Numbered from the stretch's first letter, positions 1 to 13,000 are shown. The stretch is DNA of 64,000 nucleotides from Formicarius rufipectus (GCA_013399695.1 VXAU01002292.1:294927-358926); one strand, 5' to 3'. Numbers and translations: made by a program. Notes: generated from the sequence alone by a model not told the origin.

Positions 1-620
1 AAAAAAAAAAAAAAAGTAAAGAGACGGAAAAAGGGGACACAAAAGGGAAAGCAGAAAGAACGGATCAAGATCTCATTTCTTTCGCATTTTCCCGTGCTGA
101 GGTGGGGCCCACCTCCGGTTCGCCCCCGCTCTCGCCCTTGCCCCGGCCCGGGCACGGCTGTGCTGGCAGCCGGCGGGGCCGGAGCTGTAAGCCGGGCTGG
201 ACCGGGCCGGGCCGGGCCGAGCCTCCAGCCTTCGTGCCGGACCTCCGTGCTCCCGTGGGAGCCAGAGGCTGGCACTGGGGGAGCGGGGCCAGCACACGGC
301 GGGGTGTGCAAGGCGAGCCGGACGGCGGCTGCCGCTCCCCCGAGCCGGGACTTGTTGCACCACGGTCATGCAAGGAGCGCACCCTTGGCCCCGTAAGGCT
401 GCTCCGACTCCCGGGCACCGCCGCCCTCGCTGTGCCTCGGCATCCCGCCTCCCCCGAGTGTCCCAGCAGCGTTGATAGAGCCCGGGTGCAGAGGGGCGTC
501 GAGTTGCTAGAGGTGGGACGCTCTCCCACTCAGCTGCTCCGGTTTCACCGAGAAGCTGCCGAGCTCTCCCATTCCTGTTGGAAACGCTGTGAGGTAGGAC
601 CTAGTAGACCAGCCCAGGGA
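1..620. promoter_or_regulatory. GC-rich, CpG-island-like block at the left edge
   Basis: After a poly(A) run (1-15), bases about 90-480 are strongly GC-rich with many CpGs and GGGCC/GGCCC blocks (for example around 190-225). Frames on both strands are open but Pro/Gly/Arg-rich and without protein features, so they are composition artefacts. By synteny NR2E1 could lie just to the left on the - strand, so this may be part of its upstream promoter domain. That is inference. Confidence 0.4.
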
Positions 621-1940
621 TAGTGAGAGGTGCACATCTGAGGAGGAAGGAAAGACTACCTCTCCTGTGAATGCAAGCTGGGGCAAACAACAGCATTAGA
701 GAGCAGGGGCGGCAGTTGCTGAGGAGCTTGTGAAGCCCTCGGGCGTCCCTCTGTCTTTGCTTTCTCGACCCTGTCACTGGTGTGAGGTTTTTATGTACCA
801 TAACTGACTTCCCCTCTGCTGGCTGTAATCCTGAGGGAAAGCGGTGCTCAGCTCAGCCCTAAACCCACTGCACTTCACATGTCCTTTTTACACTTCATTA
901 TTTCATCCTTCCGTCCTTCTACCACAGGCTATGGATGATTCTTCTTGTGCCTATATCATACCCGTGTTGCAGGACTGCATGATTCTGAGCAGCACTGGAA
1001 CCCCAGTGACTTTCTGCTCTTTGCTCCTCGTGGGGCCAGTGATCCATGGCACAGAAGAAAGCCTTGAATGAGGACAAGCCTGGTCCTGCCTAACACTGAG
1101 AAACACTGTCCAGAGAACTGGGAAGTTGCTCAGGGAGACCTCAGAAAGCAAAGAAACTGGTGGATCAGGGAATCCAGACAAATTCACTCCAAATCTGCTT
1201 CCAGGGAGGCAGGGAAAAGTTTGCCTCCTTGAGCAATGCGGAAAGCAACAGGGAAGAAGTTGCTACATTAGCAGGGTCTGGAGGCCAAACCAAAGAGGAT
1301 TTAATGGCAACAGGGCCCAAATCTGGCCCTAGGCAGCCCCTTGCCTAGTGAGGCAGACAGTTCTCTGGCCCTACAGAAGCCACAATTCATTGCCATGAAA
1401 AAAACTGCAAAGGTTGGTCAAGCTGTGTCTTGACCTGGGACAGGCTGCTCTCAATGTGAGCAGTGCTTTCCCTCTCATGTACAAAATCAGGCTCTGCCAA
1501 GATTAAAAATAAAAAAGGAGAGCTCAAACAAGCCAGCTCTCCACCCAAAATTCCGCTAACGTAACTCAGGCACCCAAAGCTGGCTCTACAGGTGGAGTAG
1601 GCGGGGGCTTTGAGTTGCTGAGGAGGGAGCAAACCATGAGCCCTTCTGGGTCCCCAGGCTGCACCTAGTGTTGCTTTGCAAACCTGAGGTTTGTCCTCTG
1701 TCCCTTCAGAGTCTTTCTTGTGGTTTGGTATATCTCAGCCCTGAAAGTGAAGGCAGGATGTATCTCCAAAGAGTACAGGGAAGAGGTCTCTACCTACTCC
1801 ACCTTTTCACTGCAGCTTCTATCAAAGCTGCTTCCATAGTCATTTGGTAGAAAAATAGCCCATGTTCAAACAGGCAGGAAATTATCATTAGCATGTAGCA
1901 TTTATAATTATCACCATTGTTACCATTTAGCATTTACCAC
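621..1940. other. Intergenic, nothing recognised
   Basis: Unique sequence of balanced composition. No exon-like frames with splice sites and no repeat family I recognise. Confidence 0.6.
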
Positions 1941-2454
1941 TGTTGCCCTGGTTTTGTATGGAGCAGAGTTAATTTTCTTTGTAGTAGCTTGTATAGTACT
2001 GTGTTTGGGATTTAGGATGAGAACAGTGTTGATAACACACTGATGTTTTAGTTGTTGCTGAGCAGCGCTTACACTAAGTCAAGGACTTTTCATACTGCCC
2101 TGCCAGAGAATAGGCTGGGGGTGTGCAAGAAGCTGGGTGGGGACACTGCTGCATCAGCTGACCCAAACTGGACAAAGGTATATCCCATACCATATGGTAT
2201 CACTGCTGAACAAAAAAACTGGGGCTAGCTGGCCAGAGGACTGGGTATCTGTGGGTGGTGAGCAATTGTCCATCACTTTATTTGTAAAATCTTTTATCAT
2301 TATTGTTTTTACCTTCCTTTTCTGTTCCTTTAAACTGTCTTTATCTCAGCCCACAAGTTTTACCTCTTTTCTGATTCTCTCCCTCATCCCACTGTGCAGG
2401 CAGTGAGTGAGCAGCTTTATGGTGTTTAGCTGCCTGCTGGGTTAAACCACAACA
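1941..2454 (+). mobile_element. ERVL-like solo LTR, copy 1
   Basis: The element starts near TGTTGCCCTGG and ends ...GTTAAACCACAACA. It shares ordered blocks with the other three copies: a GTTGATAACACACTGATGTTTTAG-type block, TAAGTCAAGGACTTTT, GAAGCTGGG, CAATTG, TTAAACTGTC and a CCCACAAG/CCCATGG block. It has no internal coding region. The 5' boundary is approximate and no clear target-site duplication is visible. Confidence 0.8.
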
Positions 2455-3590
2455 ATTACATTTAGTATTTTGTTTATCAAACAGTCATCCATATATGGAG
2501 AATGCTGATATAGCAGTGAATTTTACTGTCTTCTCATAGTGCCTTGGAAGTACAAATAATTACCAATCCTCCTACAGGAGCTGATATATATGTTCCCTTT
2601 TCACTATATCTTGTTCAGGACCCTGGATTGCATTTACATGGTGAGATTTCTCAACATTGTACCACAGTCTCTTGCCAGTTATCTTTTCTTTTCTTGGAGT
2701 CTTAGCAACCAGAAAAATCCAAAGTGTGACCCATCTTTAAGTTCATCACTCTTCCTGCCTTTATCTTGTGTGTCTTCTCTGCTCTTTGGATGGGGAGCCA
2801 AAGGATATGCAGTGAATAAAGAAAACCCAAAAAAAAAAAAAAGCCACAACCAAAAAAAGGAGAAGAAGAATGTCAGGTGAGGTAAAAAAATTTAATCTGA
2901 CAGAGGTGTAGGGATGTAGCAGCAGAATACATGGACATAATGTTTTTCAACTGTTTCTCTCAATGGGAAGCAGATGGGTAAGATCAGGCAAATCTAACAT
3001 ACCTGTTTTCTTGGAAAGGAGATGAGAAGGGAAAGGACGGAACTGTTTTCTTCTGGGAGGAGGAGAGTTGCTCTTGCCTTAGGATGCTTGAGAAACAATC
3101 TCTGTTTCCTTCCTTTGTTGTATGTGTCAGGTAATACCCAGGGATGACCCTTGGCACCTTAGGTACCCCCATGCAGAGAGGTGAGCACAGCATAAATACT
3201 CACAGGGTTTAATTCTTCAGGGTTGCCAATCACCCTTGAAATTTTATGTGCCTTCCCTTAGGTCACAGTCTGTGGTTTTGCAGGACAACCACAGATCTCT
3301 TTCTGTACCCTCTGGCCAGCAGATGGGTGGGCAGCCACACTGTGAAGACTGCTGAAGGGACTGCGGTGCTTCTTGACTGTTCCCCCACACTCCTGGTCTG
3401 TGACACAGCTGTGCTTGGCACCCAGCTTGGGCTACTCCCTTAAATGCACCTAACAAGTTCCTTTGCAGTACTGAGTCTTCCTTGCAAAGCCCCTGCCTCA
3501 TGCATACCTTCCTGGGGGGCCTCTGCGCTGTACACCCCTCAATGGTGATGTTGGCCTTCCCCATGCCCTGCCTGGGCCATTGTGCTGTGC
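2455..3590. other. Intergenic, nothing recognised
   Basis: Unique sequence between LTR copies 1 and 2, with a short A run near 2828-2843. The longest frame, 125 codons on the - strand, has no protein features. Confidence 0.6.
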
Positions 3591-4179
3591 TGTGTTGGCT
3601 GAGGCAGGTAATTTTCTTCACAGTTGCTGGTATGGGCCTGAGTTTTGGATTTATGCTGGAAACAGTGTTGATAACACAGGGATGTTTTTGCTGCTGCTGA
3701 GCAGTGCTTACACAGAGTCAAGGTCTTCTCTGCCTCTCATACCATCCCACCACCAAAGGTACTCAGAGGTGAGCAAGGAGCTGGGAGGGAACACAGCCAG
3801 GGCAGCTGACCCCAAATAACCAAAGGGATATTACAGTCCACATGGCTTCATACTCAGTATGTGTAGCTAGGGGAAAAAGGAGAAAGGAGGGTTGCTTGGA
3901 GTGATGCTATTTGCCTTCCCAAGTAACTGTCAAGTATGATGGAGCCTGGCTCTCCTGAGGATGGCTGAACACCTGCCTGTCCATGGGAAGTGGTGAATGA
4001 ATTCCTTGTTCTGCTTTGTCTCGTGTGTATGCCTTTTGCTTCACTTGTTAAACTGTCTTTATCTCAAGGAAAGAATTTTTTCACTGTTACCCTTCCCATT
4101 CTCTCTCCCTATTCCACTGTAGGGGAGAGGGTGGGTGTCTGTGTGGGGCTGAGTTGTCGGCTGGGGTTAGACCACACCA
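3591..4179 (+). mobile_element. ERVL-like solo LTR, copy 2
   Basis: Same family and orientation as copy 1, only 1.1 kb away. It shares the AACAGTGTTGATAACAC block, GAGCAGTGCTTACAC, GAGTCAAGG, AGCAAGGAGCTGGGAGGGA and TTAAACTGTCTTTATCTCA, and ends GGTTAGACCACACCA. It is more diverged than copy 3 and has an insertion of unrelated sequence near 3840-3970. Boundaries are approximate. Confidence 0.75.
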
Positions 4180-7100
4180 TAAACCCAACACAGCTGACCC
4201 CATGGGATGAGCATCAGCTGCCCTGGGGCCAGTTTTTTTCCAGGGCTGTAGGGCCATGCTGGGAGCCCTAGCTAATTAGAAAAAAACCCAACCAACCAAA
4301 AAAAAAAAAAAAAAAAAGAACACCACAACTTGGTTGTGTGAATTTTCACCAGGTAAGGTAAGAAAAGGCTTTTTTCACAAAATGTTAAAATCTATGGCAG
4401 AAAAAGATGACTCAGTGAAAATTGTGTCATCATGCTTGTGTGTCCTGTATAAAGCAAGACCACCTTCCTGCTGCAGCTTGGGATGACTTTCCCTGAACTC
4501 GTGTCACCTTATGTTCTATCTCTACAAGCTGAGGTGACCCACAGTGAATGAACCAGTTACATCTGGTGGCTTTTGGGCTTGAATAGCTCTCAGCTCATTC
4601 TCCACCCTGAGTAATCCATCCAGCAAAGCTTTGTGGAAGACCTGCATTCCCTGCAGATGCTAGTGAAAAAGTGGTGAGTTTCTCCCTTGTGCATGTGCAT
4701 GCTAGGTTAAATAAATTAATGACCACATGCAACAGCAACCATATAGCTCTATTTCCATTTGTGTATCTGATGAGTGTATATTAGGAAAGTACCTTGTGCA
4801 GAATAGCAGGGAAAGTTATACCTAAGAAAGATACTGAGGAAAGAGTATTGCTGTAAGTCATGGCACTTCTTCTCAATACTTGTATTCAGGGGTGGAACAA
4901 GCCTGAGTTCACTTGCAGCAATGAAATGCCCCATTAATCACGTATGCCTTTGAAAGGGATATGTCAGGCTTGGCTTATACGCCTACATTGGTACCTGATC
5001 CCATCTAGACAATGCCAGACAAACGCTTAACAAAGCGGCTGTAGTTAGTAACTTGACTTATTTGTTAGTTTGCTAGTTAGATATAAATCAAAGTGTCGTA
5101 ATAAGCCAATGATGTAGCAGCAGCTGCAATCTAATTTAGAGAGAAACAGCCTCATTTTAGTTTTCCTGACATGAACACAAAAGATAGTATCAATACTGAA
5201 GCCAGCAGAGACACAGCTGTATAAAACTAGTGAAAGGTCCAAATAGAAGGGCAAATATATTATTAACTCAATAAAAGAAAACTTAAGATTGGTCTATGCT
5301 TTAACAGTTTTAAATTATCAACAAAACAACTCTGACTACACGGAGTAAATACGTCTTCGAGCTATGCCGTGACATTTAAAAATCATTTTATCAGTGTATT
5401 GAATAAATAGCTCTGGTTACATCCTAAGCACTTGTGTGTGTGTAGGAAAGAGTTGCCTCAGCTATGACCTTGATTGATTGTCTTTTGAATGTAATCATTT
5501 CTGTGGTAGACTGGCCTCCCAAATTTTGCAGTTGAAGCCTATTAGCAAGCTGACCTTTAAGGCAATTGCACAAAATACTGTGTAGTGGCAGCAAAGAATG
5601 CTGCTATAGGAAGGGCTATATTTCTGGCTGGTACTATAATGGCTCAGCTCCATTGATTTCAATATAGCTATATCTCTTGATATTGGCTGGAGACCAGATC
5701 TGTGGTATCTATTTCAGGAAATGAATTTACAACCAACAAAAATAAATACTTCCAGATGCAGCATTGAGTCAGCATATCATGTTCAGCACTGCTTGAAAGT
5801 ATTAAGCCAGTTGGTGGAGATAGATTTTTTTAATAAGAGATGCAGAGCTGTATTACTGACTACACCACTTATAGGTAATCTTACTTTATCTCTTGCTTCA
5901 TAAAACATAGGTCACAGAAATATCGTTGCAGGTAGTGCTATTGCTGGCAAGTCCACAGCAGAGGAGAGAACAATGAGAATTGCCCTGCTACTCATGACAT
6001 ATATTATGAGGTTTGTTGGGATTCTCTGCCTTTTGAGGTTTCAGACATTGATTAGACCAGGATGGTGTGCTTGAGAAACCAGTGACCTGAGCCTGTGTAA
6101 CAAAACCTAACACTCCTACTCCTAAGAAAAGTGGAAAGCAGAGATCTGCCATGCTCCTCTGTAAAATGAATTAATCCTGCAGCTATTTGCACTTGTCGTA
6201 CCTGAACTGAAATTGTAGTACAATGAAATCATACACTGAGGCCGATTCTGATCCTGCAGTATTCTGTTGTGAACATGAAATTGCAGTAATTTAACAGGCT
6301 TTGACAAGATTGCTGATGTGCATGAGATCTGCAAAATTTGACAAAAACAACAAAGTTTTAGGCAGCCTATCTGACTGGAAGAATCTTGTCAGTCCTCAAC
6401 TAAGATTTCACCATTCAAATATGATGAGCATCCTTCAACTTGCAATGTATTGTGGTGGTTCACAAACCCTGGTGCCTGGAGTGCTTTCAGCAGCATGGGT
6501 CATTCGCATGCCACCAATCTGGGGATTCCAAGCTCTAAATGCTCTTAAAAGAGACTTCAGATACTTTTGCTCATGTCTTCCCATGATTTTGCCAGATATG
6601 AGTTTGTTGCAATTGTCAAAAGAACACTGTATCACCATATATATTAGGGCATTACAGGTGTTTGGATATTGGAGAGGATATCCCTCTGTTGAGATGTGAC
6701 CCAGTATCTTTATGTCTCTTTTTTCCATGAAGCATGTCTTTTATACAAAAATATAAATAAGGGGAATGTGTTATGGGAATTCCAGGACAGACCTTTATCT
6801 TGTGACTTAGTTCTTCATGCTACAGTACAAAGCAAAAGGTATTGAAGGACTGAATCAAAAGCTGAGGGTTGACATGTGTGGCAATCAAGCGTGGAATGGT
6901 GCTTGTGGAGTAATAACAACTAGTAATGCTTACATTAACTGCTTTTCATAATTACTCAGTTCAGTGGCAATGCTGGTATTGGTAAGCAAAGTTATGTGGC
7001 GGATGACTTAGCTAAAGCAGTAGGAGTCCAATGTACAGATTATTGCTCAATAATGCTTTTATTCCAATTACGAGTGAAGAGATGATACTGCATATTAAAT

Positions 7101-7426
7101 CCCGATGTTTAGGAAACCCTAAGAGCCAGCCAAATACTGTAGTTTGACTAAATATACACTTAGGAAGTTGCTTAAAATCTACTGTGTGCTTGATTAACCA
7201 GTTTTGTACTGTCAGGAGTCTGATTATTAGTTATGTTTTCTATATATTATCATTGTGGTCAGACATGACTGATGGTCGCCAAATCCAACTAGCTTTTTAC
7301 TGGCATAAGATTGGTGTGATTCAGCATCTGACAGACAAACAGAAGAAATGTGTTCTTCTGTTTTCTCTGCACATGGTAAGTGCACTACAGATGGTAGAAT
7401 ATTTCCTGTTGTACCTAGTAGGGGGG
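4180..7426. other. Intergenic AT-rich DNA
   Basis: AT-rich unique sequence with a poly(A) run near 4298-4318. A 132-codon + strand frame (6301-6699) shows no domain, signal or splice support and is taken as chance. No repeat family recognised. Confidence 0.6.
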
Positions 7427-7449
7427 TTTTTTTGTTGGTTTGTTTGTTG

Positions 7450-7480
<31 letters not shown>

Positions 7481-7560
7481 TTTGTTTTTTTTGTTTTTTT
7501 TTTTTTTTTTTTTGTTTGTTTTGTTTTTTTTTTTTTTGTTTTTTTTTTTTTTTTTTTTTT
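7427..7560. repeat. T-rich low-complexity tract
   Basis: About 130 bases of nearly pure T interrupted by single G bases, ending abruptly before CCCTTTATTGG. The bases flanking it look unique. Confidence 0.9.
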
Positions 7561-8668
7561 CCCTTTATTGGAAATTATAAGCAAAATCATGACTCAGGGG
7601 AGAGGAGTTTTGGTTTTGGAAGTCCCAACAATTTAACTTATGATCAGGGTCAATCATGCTAAGGGAATAAATGGTGAGACAGCTAAGCTTCCTCGGGAAT
7701 ATCATTGTCCCTGGTACTGGTGCTCCTTCCATGCCAGGGAAGAAAAAATGTTAATTTGCTTGTGCCTTTCTGGGAGAGTTGAAGGAGTGAGGCTTCCACC
7801 AGTGAGATCCCATATGGAGAAAGGTGTGTTTGAACGTGTTTGCAATTGTACACCTGACTTTCAGCCCCTTTCAGTGCATAGCACCATAGCAAGGTGTGTC
7901 CATCCGTACTCACCTACCCTTATGATCTCTTAAAACTCTTCTGCAGATGGGGAAGGTCTTAGGTGCTACGCCTGTCTTCTGGGACTGAGAACACTGCTGC
8001 TCTGCAAGTCTTTGTTGCACTCTTTGTCCTCTGTGGTGAAAGCCACCTAGGACATGTGATATCCACTGGTGTCTTCAAGTATGGAGCCTGATGTTTCAAT
8101 TTTAACTCAGAGTTTTAAATTGTTTCAATTTTAACTCAATGTGTTCTAGTTTTTCTTTGTTTGGAGTTTTTTTGTTTTGTTTTGTTTTAATTATTTAGCT
8201 TGGAATAGATCTAACATCATAGTAAATGACCCCTGCTTCTGACTGATTTATAATTAGTTTGCAGCCACTTGTGCCCTCTTCCCTTTCCAAGAGCAGATGT
8301 AAGCAAGCTTGGGGGAACTTGGTAGATATAAATCAGACTGGTGACATTTTTTATGTCAATGTGAACTTGGTCTTCATTTTAGTTGTGTCTTTAGTAACTG
8401 CCTGAATAGGAGTGGATAAACACTAAGATTTCAGCAGAATCACTTGTTCTGTGAATTTGACTTCTTCGCTGTGCAAAGGTCTTTGGAGAAGTCCATCTTG
8501 CTGTTTGGATGATTAGATGACCACTTCCCATAGGCAAAGGGCAACCTATGTCAGGCTGAACAACCTCTTCCAGCCTTTACTAGGAAAAAGCAGGGCTCTA
8601 GTTTTCAGCACCATGGTGCTCACAAGATTCTTCTAGTTCCTACCTCACCACCCACTTAGCAGTTGTAA
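7561..8668. other. Intergenic, nothing recognised
   Basis: Unique sequence with a short GTTTT repeat (about 8170-8187). The stretch 8520-8600 faintly resembles CR1 language but is too short to call. Confidence 0.55.
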
Positions 8669-8808
8669 CAGAATCACAGAGTATTTTGACTTGAAGGGAC
8701 CCACAGGGACCACTGAGTCCAACTCTTAAGTGAATGGCCCATACGGGGATCAAACGCACAACTGTGGCATTATTAGCATCATGCTCTAAGCAACTGAGCT
8801 AAACTCAG
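8669..8808 (-). mobile_element. tRNA-Ile/CR1 SINE (TguSINE1-like)
   Basis: Read on the - strand, 8808 to 8735 is a decayed tRNA-Ile: TTAGCTCAGTTG (box A region), GCTAATAA carrying the AAT anticodon, a damaged box B region and CCCCGTATGGGCCA as the 3' arm. The remaining 66 bases are a CR1-type 3' tail (GAGTTGGACT, GGGTCCCTTC, ending TCTGTGATTCTG). A tRNA-Ile head joined to a CR1 tail is the known structure of TguSINE1, a SINE family of passerine birds mobilised by CR1 enzymes. Several mutations suggest an old copy. Confidence 0.88.
8735..8808 (-). pseudogene. tRNA-Ile(AAT)-derived head of the SINE
   Basis: About 74 bases align with tRNA-Ile along their full length and the AAT anticodon is intact. 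The T-loop/box B and D-stem bases are mutated and a CR1 tail follows directly, so this is not a functional tRNA gene. Confidence 0.8.
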
Positions 8809-9784
8809 GGTCAAGGGGGAGTCACAGATGAGATTAGGGTGTATTTTTTCAATTTTTTTCCAAAATTTGGGCTATTAAGACAGATTAATAGGATTGGGAA
8901 CTTCCCAATTGCTACCCTGCAGTATGAGGGTAAGGCTGTCTCCATGTTGCTGGAAGAGGCTGTGTATATGGATATGGATCTGCTGAAGTCCCAGCTGTGG
9001 AGAGTTTCCTATGCATTTTCCTGTTCTGGTTTTGGAGTATGTGGGAAAGTGTTGCGGGGAAGGGCAGGTTCCATGCATGAGCCAGGGATGTTGGGTAGTG
9101 TCATACTCTGAAGGTGGGAGCAACAGCAGTGCATGTGAAGAGCTGCAGTTCGCAGCAGAGCAGGTTTGTCTCTCTGTTCATGCAAACAGACCTTGAAGTC
9201 CACAGGAGGGTGTGCCTGTAAGTAGCACTGTAGCATCAGTGGGGGGGGCAAGAAATATCTGTGGGTTTGTTTACCATTTTCCTGCCTGGAATATGAGTCC
9301 TACTGCACACTGCATAGGAAAAGCTACACTAACCTGTCTGGGGAAAAAAAAAAAAAAGGAGTTTAAATGCAGATTTTGGTGGCAAGACCATAAAGAATGA
9401 GGCCTGCTGCTCTCAAGGTTGAGCTGCTGTTGGAGTGTTTGAGGCTGGGAAACCCTGGCCAGCCTAGCACATTGCTGTGTATCAGGCATGACAATGCCAT
9501 GTAAAAGAAGTTCCCTGAAAGGCTTTCAGAAGTCAGAGCAGCTATACAACAGCCTGGGAGCTTGTTAGCTCCCTTGCTACATCTGCCTTGAGATGAACAA
9601 GAGCCCCCATCAATGCCGTTTCGTTCTTCTGTACCTCAGGCCCCACACTCACCCCACCTGCTCAGGACAGCCTCCCAGACAGACAGACGGACAAGGATGC
9701 ACTTGCTCTTTCCCCCACACTTCTTTTTCTCCCCTTTTTCCTCCATGGCTTTTTGCTTTTAAAGGTTGCTGCTGACAAATCTAT
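8809..9784. other. Intergenic, nothing recognised
   Basis: Unique sequence with an A run at about 9344-9358. Short frames on both strands show no protein features. Confidence 0.6.
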
Positions 9785-10080
9785 CTATTTGGGGCAAATT
9801 GTCAGTGAGAAACTTCCGCTCGAACTCTTTGGGACAAAACTGCCTCTTTGAAAGGGTAAATCCCGTTGCATGAAGGTCTGAACAATGGCCAAATGTGTTG
9901 CTGCTACTGCTGCCGCTGCTGCTGAGGCCGGGGCTGTGACAAAGAGCGGATTAATTGGTGCCGCGGCTGACTGGTTCGAGATGGCTCCACTCAGCCCGCG
10001 CTGCGGGGAGCCCCATTGACTGGGCCCCGAGTCCCACTTTTCACAAACTCCAAACAAAAGTCAATTTCTTTTTTATAAGG
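9785..10080. promoter_or_regulatory. Candidate conserved regulatory element 1
   Basis: The sequence changes abruptly from T/C-rich to motif-dense. It has AACAATGG (SOX core, 9881-9888), a GCTGCTGCCGCTGCTGCTG stretch, GACAAAG (SOX/TCF-like), ATTAATTGG (homeodomain-type, 9950-9958) and CpGs without being an island. No coding frame with splice sites. It looks like a vertebrate enhancer; conservation not tested. Confidence 0.4.
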
Positions 10081-13000
10081 CGAGGGAAGAAAAAAAAAAT
10101 CAGTTCATGTTTGAGCTCGGGAAGTTGACTTGTTGGATTATAGGGCGTCATGCTCTCTCTGTCTCTCCCATGCTTTAAAGTTGCTTCTCCCACTAAGAGA
10201 AGAGTGAAGGGGGGAAAATGGAAGCAAAAATGAGCCGTCCCCATCAACGTGAGCATGAGAATGGGCTCTGGGAGTTGAAAGTTAGCAAGGAACCTGGACT
10301 CTGAGACCATGCTGGGGACCCAGTTGGAGCTCTTACTTAGTGGAGTTAAACTTCTTCAGCTCTCTGATGCTGTTCTCAAGAGTGTCTGCAGCACGTGTAA
10401 TCCTTAGGTAGGTAGTGCTGTTGGGGAATGAGACTGAGTTAACATGATTGAAATTAGCATATCCACATGGGACTTGGTGATTGGCAAGTCTACCATCTTC
10501 TAACAGGGAAGGTTTTCTCATGTCAAAGTGGGCAACACAACTAGATGCCTTGTGTCCTCCTTGAATAACCTTTAACTTCCTCTGACTCGAAGCAGGTCAA
10601 AAAAGGGAATGCAGAAAGTTTCCCAGGAGGTACATCCCATGCACTTAGAGAAACTGTAATATATATATATAGTGGCATACAAAGAAAGAGAGGAAACAAG
10701 AAAATTCGGGGATTACTCTTGTGCATACAGATGTTAATAGCCATTACCAAGTTGGCACGGTTTCTGCAGCTGAGGTTATACTGGAGCATTTTGGGAAGTT
10801 AATCCCTGTAGTTGCTTTGATAATCTTGTGGTATTTAAGGTATCACTTAATCAATATTTAGTTTTTCTTTGGGAAAATAGTGATCCTCAAATAAAAGAGA
10901 GAGGTTATTATCAGATGTAACTGCTGACCCTCTCCTCCTGGCGGTGGTATAGTATCATATCTCCTAGATACCTGCAATTTATTTGCATATATTCTGTCTT
11001 TGCTGTGGGATATTTCACACTGGAAATTTCTCTTTTCTGCAGAGTGGATCCTTTGATGTAACTCTCACTAATTGCTTTGACACACAGGGGAGGAAGTGGG
11101 GCATCCAACAGTTAATTTATCTGGTTTTTTTTTAAAACATAATTTTCTGCAACCTAGTCTTACTTTAATCTGAAACAGTGTAATTCACCTTCCACAGCTT
11201 TGCTGCAGACTACAAGGCAGGCAAACAGAGCTGAGAGTAGAAAAGTGCAGTAGTTTGATTTGAAGTCAATGATAATTCTCCTGTGTTTTAACTCTGTGCA
11301 CTCTGCACATGAATTTTTGATATTTTAAGGTCCACATAAAGTGATTACAGATTTTGTTTAGTCCACCTTTCAAGCAGAGCTATCATTGTCAAAATGAGGG
11401 CAGCAAGAGGCAAACAGTAGGAACATCTGTTCATGTTATCCATGTAGCTCTGCAAGTAAAACTTAACTTGAAAAGAGCCTCTGGCTTCATTACTGAGCTG
11501 GGGGATTTAACACCACACAACACTCGCCCCTCCCCTGGACCTTTGACTGTGACCTTCACTATGCCTCCGCATTTGCTTTTACCCTCTAGTTGTTCTTTGA
11601 CTTTTGGCTAACCTGACACTGGAAAGACTCCTCTATCTTCTCAGGCTGATCTTTTTGTCTCTATTATGTTTCTGCATATAGTTCTAAATTAATCTGTCTC
11701 TGATTTTATCAGTGAACAAAGAGAACCACAACAATCTGTAGAAAGATGAAATTATTAGTTTAATTATTCTCCTTTTTCTTCCTCCTTACAAGAATCCATC
11801 AAGAAAACTGGGAAGATATGAAAGTGAAATTTCTTGTATTACACATTGTCTGGCTTAGAGGTCTCTATGAAGCAAAGAGATCCTGTGCCGAAGTTTTTCT
11901 TGTTGTTGGGTATGTTCTAAAAATTTTCATGGTTTCTTAAAAGGAGCTTCATTAGTGTTCAGAAGACAATGGAAAGAATTATCCTTTTCATTGTGCCCCC
12001 ATTCCTAATGTTTCTGGCTGTCAACTATCAAGCTCTAAAACTAAAGATGGCAATTTTCAGCACAGCAGCTGAGTTGTAGGGAACTCCAAGGGAAAGAAGG
12101 GTCTGATATGTCATAGGAACTGGAAAAATCAAAGGGATAGAGGCTACAGAAGAGGTGGTTAGAATTGACTAGAAGGACATCATTAGTGATTTTAGAGAGA
12201 GCAATTCCTGCAGAGTAAAGTGGCTGGAAACCAGACTGCTGAGTGTCAGAGAGGTGAGTTCAAGAGAATGGGAGTAAACTAGTCATTTGAAAGGATAAGA
12301 GGTAAAGATGATGAGAAAGGCACAATGGTATGTAGAGGAGAGTTGTTTTTGCAGAGACTTCAGAGGCTTATTTGAAAACAGACGAAGAGGGTGATCCATA
12401 GAAGGAGTCTGCTGGTGAGTCTGGAGAAGGAAAGTGCTAATCAAAGAATGAGTAGGGATGGGGGAGGTTGAAGAGACCTTAGCAGAGAGTGGATAAAGAA
12501 AGGATTATTTTTCTTTCAAAGATAAATGCAAATATGCAAAAGACGAACACAACGGTCTAGAGACATTCACCAGACCATGTGCCTGCATGAAATATGGCAG
12601 AGTAAAGGCTGGAAGATTAAGCAGGCAGTGGATGAGGAAGGGCAACAAGGGAAGTAGAGAGGAGAGTTGGGGGTAACACCAGACTTATGGGCTAAAGGAG
12701 GGAAAAAAAAGACAATGAAATAAGAATGACCAAGAGGTAACTGGAGAATGCAGAAGATGTAAAAGCCAGAAACAGCTATGCAATGAGGTCAGAGACTCTT
12801 TATTGAGATGGTAGCTGCAACCCGAAGCTCTTAATATAGGACTTGAGCTACAAAAATCAGCAAGAGAAACCAAGTCAGCAACAATGAGGAGAAAAGGAAT
12901 GCTTACCAGGAACACACTGTAAGGTAGCAGATAATAAAATGGGACGAAGGGACTGGCACTGCAGCTGTCAGAATTAATGGAGTTCATAGCAAGTCAAAGA

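Noticed and set aside
102..623. 173-codon + strand frame at the left edge
   Set aside because: Compositional frame in a GC-rich island; overlapping frames on the other strand are equally long, and no domain is visible.
7184..7662. Phe-rich and Lys-rich frames
   Set aside because: They are translations of the T-rich tract at 7427-7560.
8735..8808. Functional tRNA-Ile gene
   Set aside because: The anticodon and much of the sequence match, but box B and stem bases are mutated and a CR1 tail follows directly, so it is the head of a SINE.
12050..12980. Purine-rich region as a known repeat
   Set aside because: The purine bias is clear but no repeat unit or family could be recognised.
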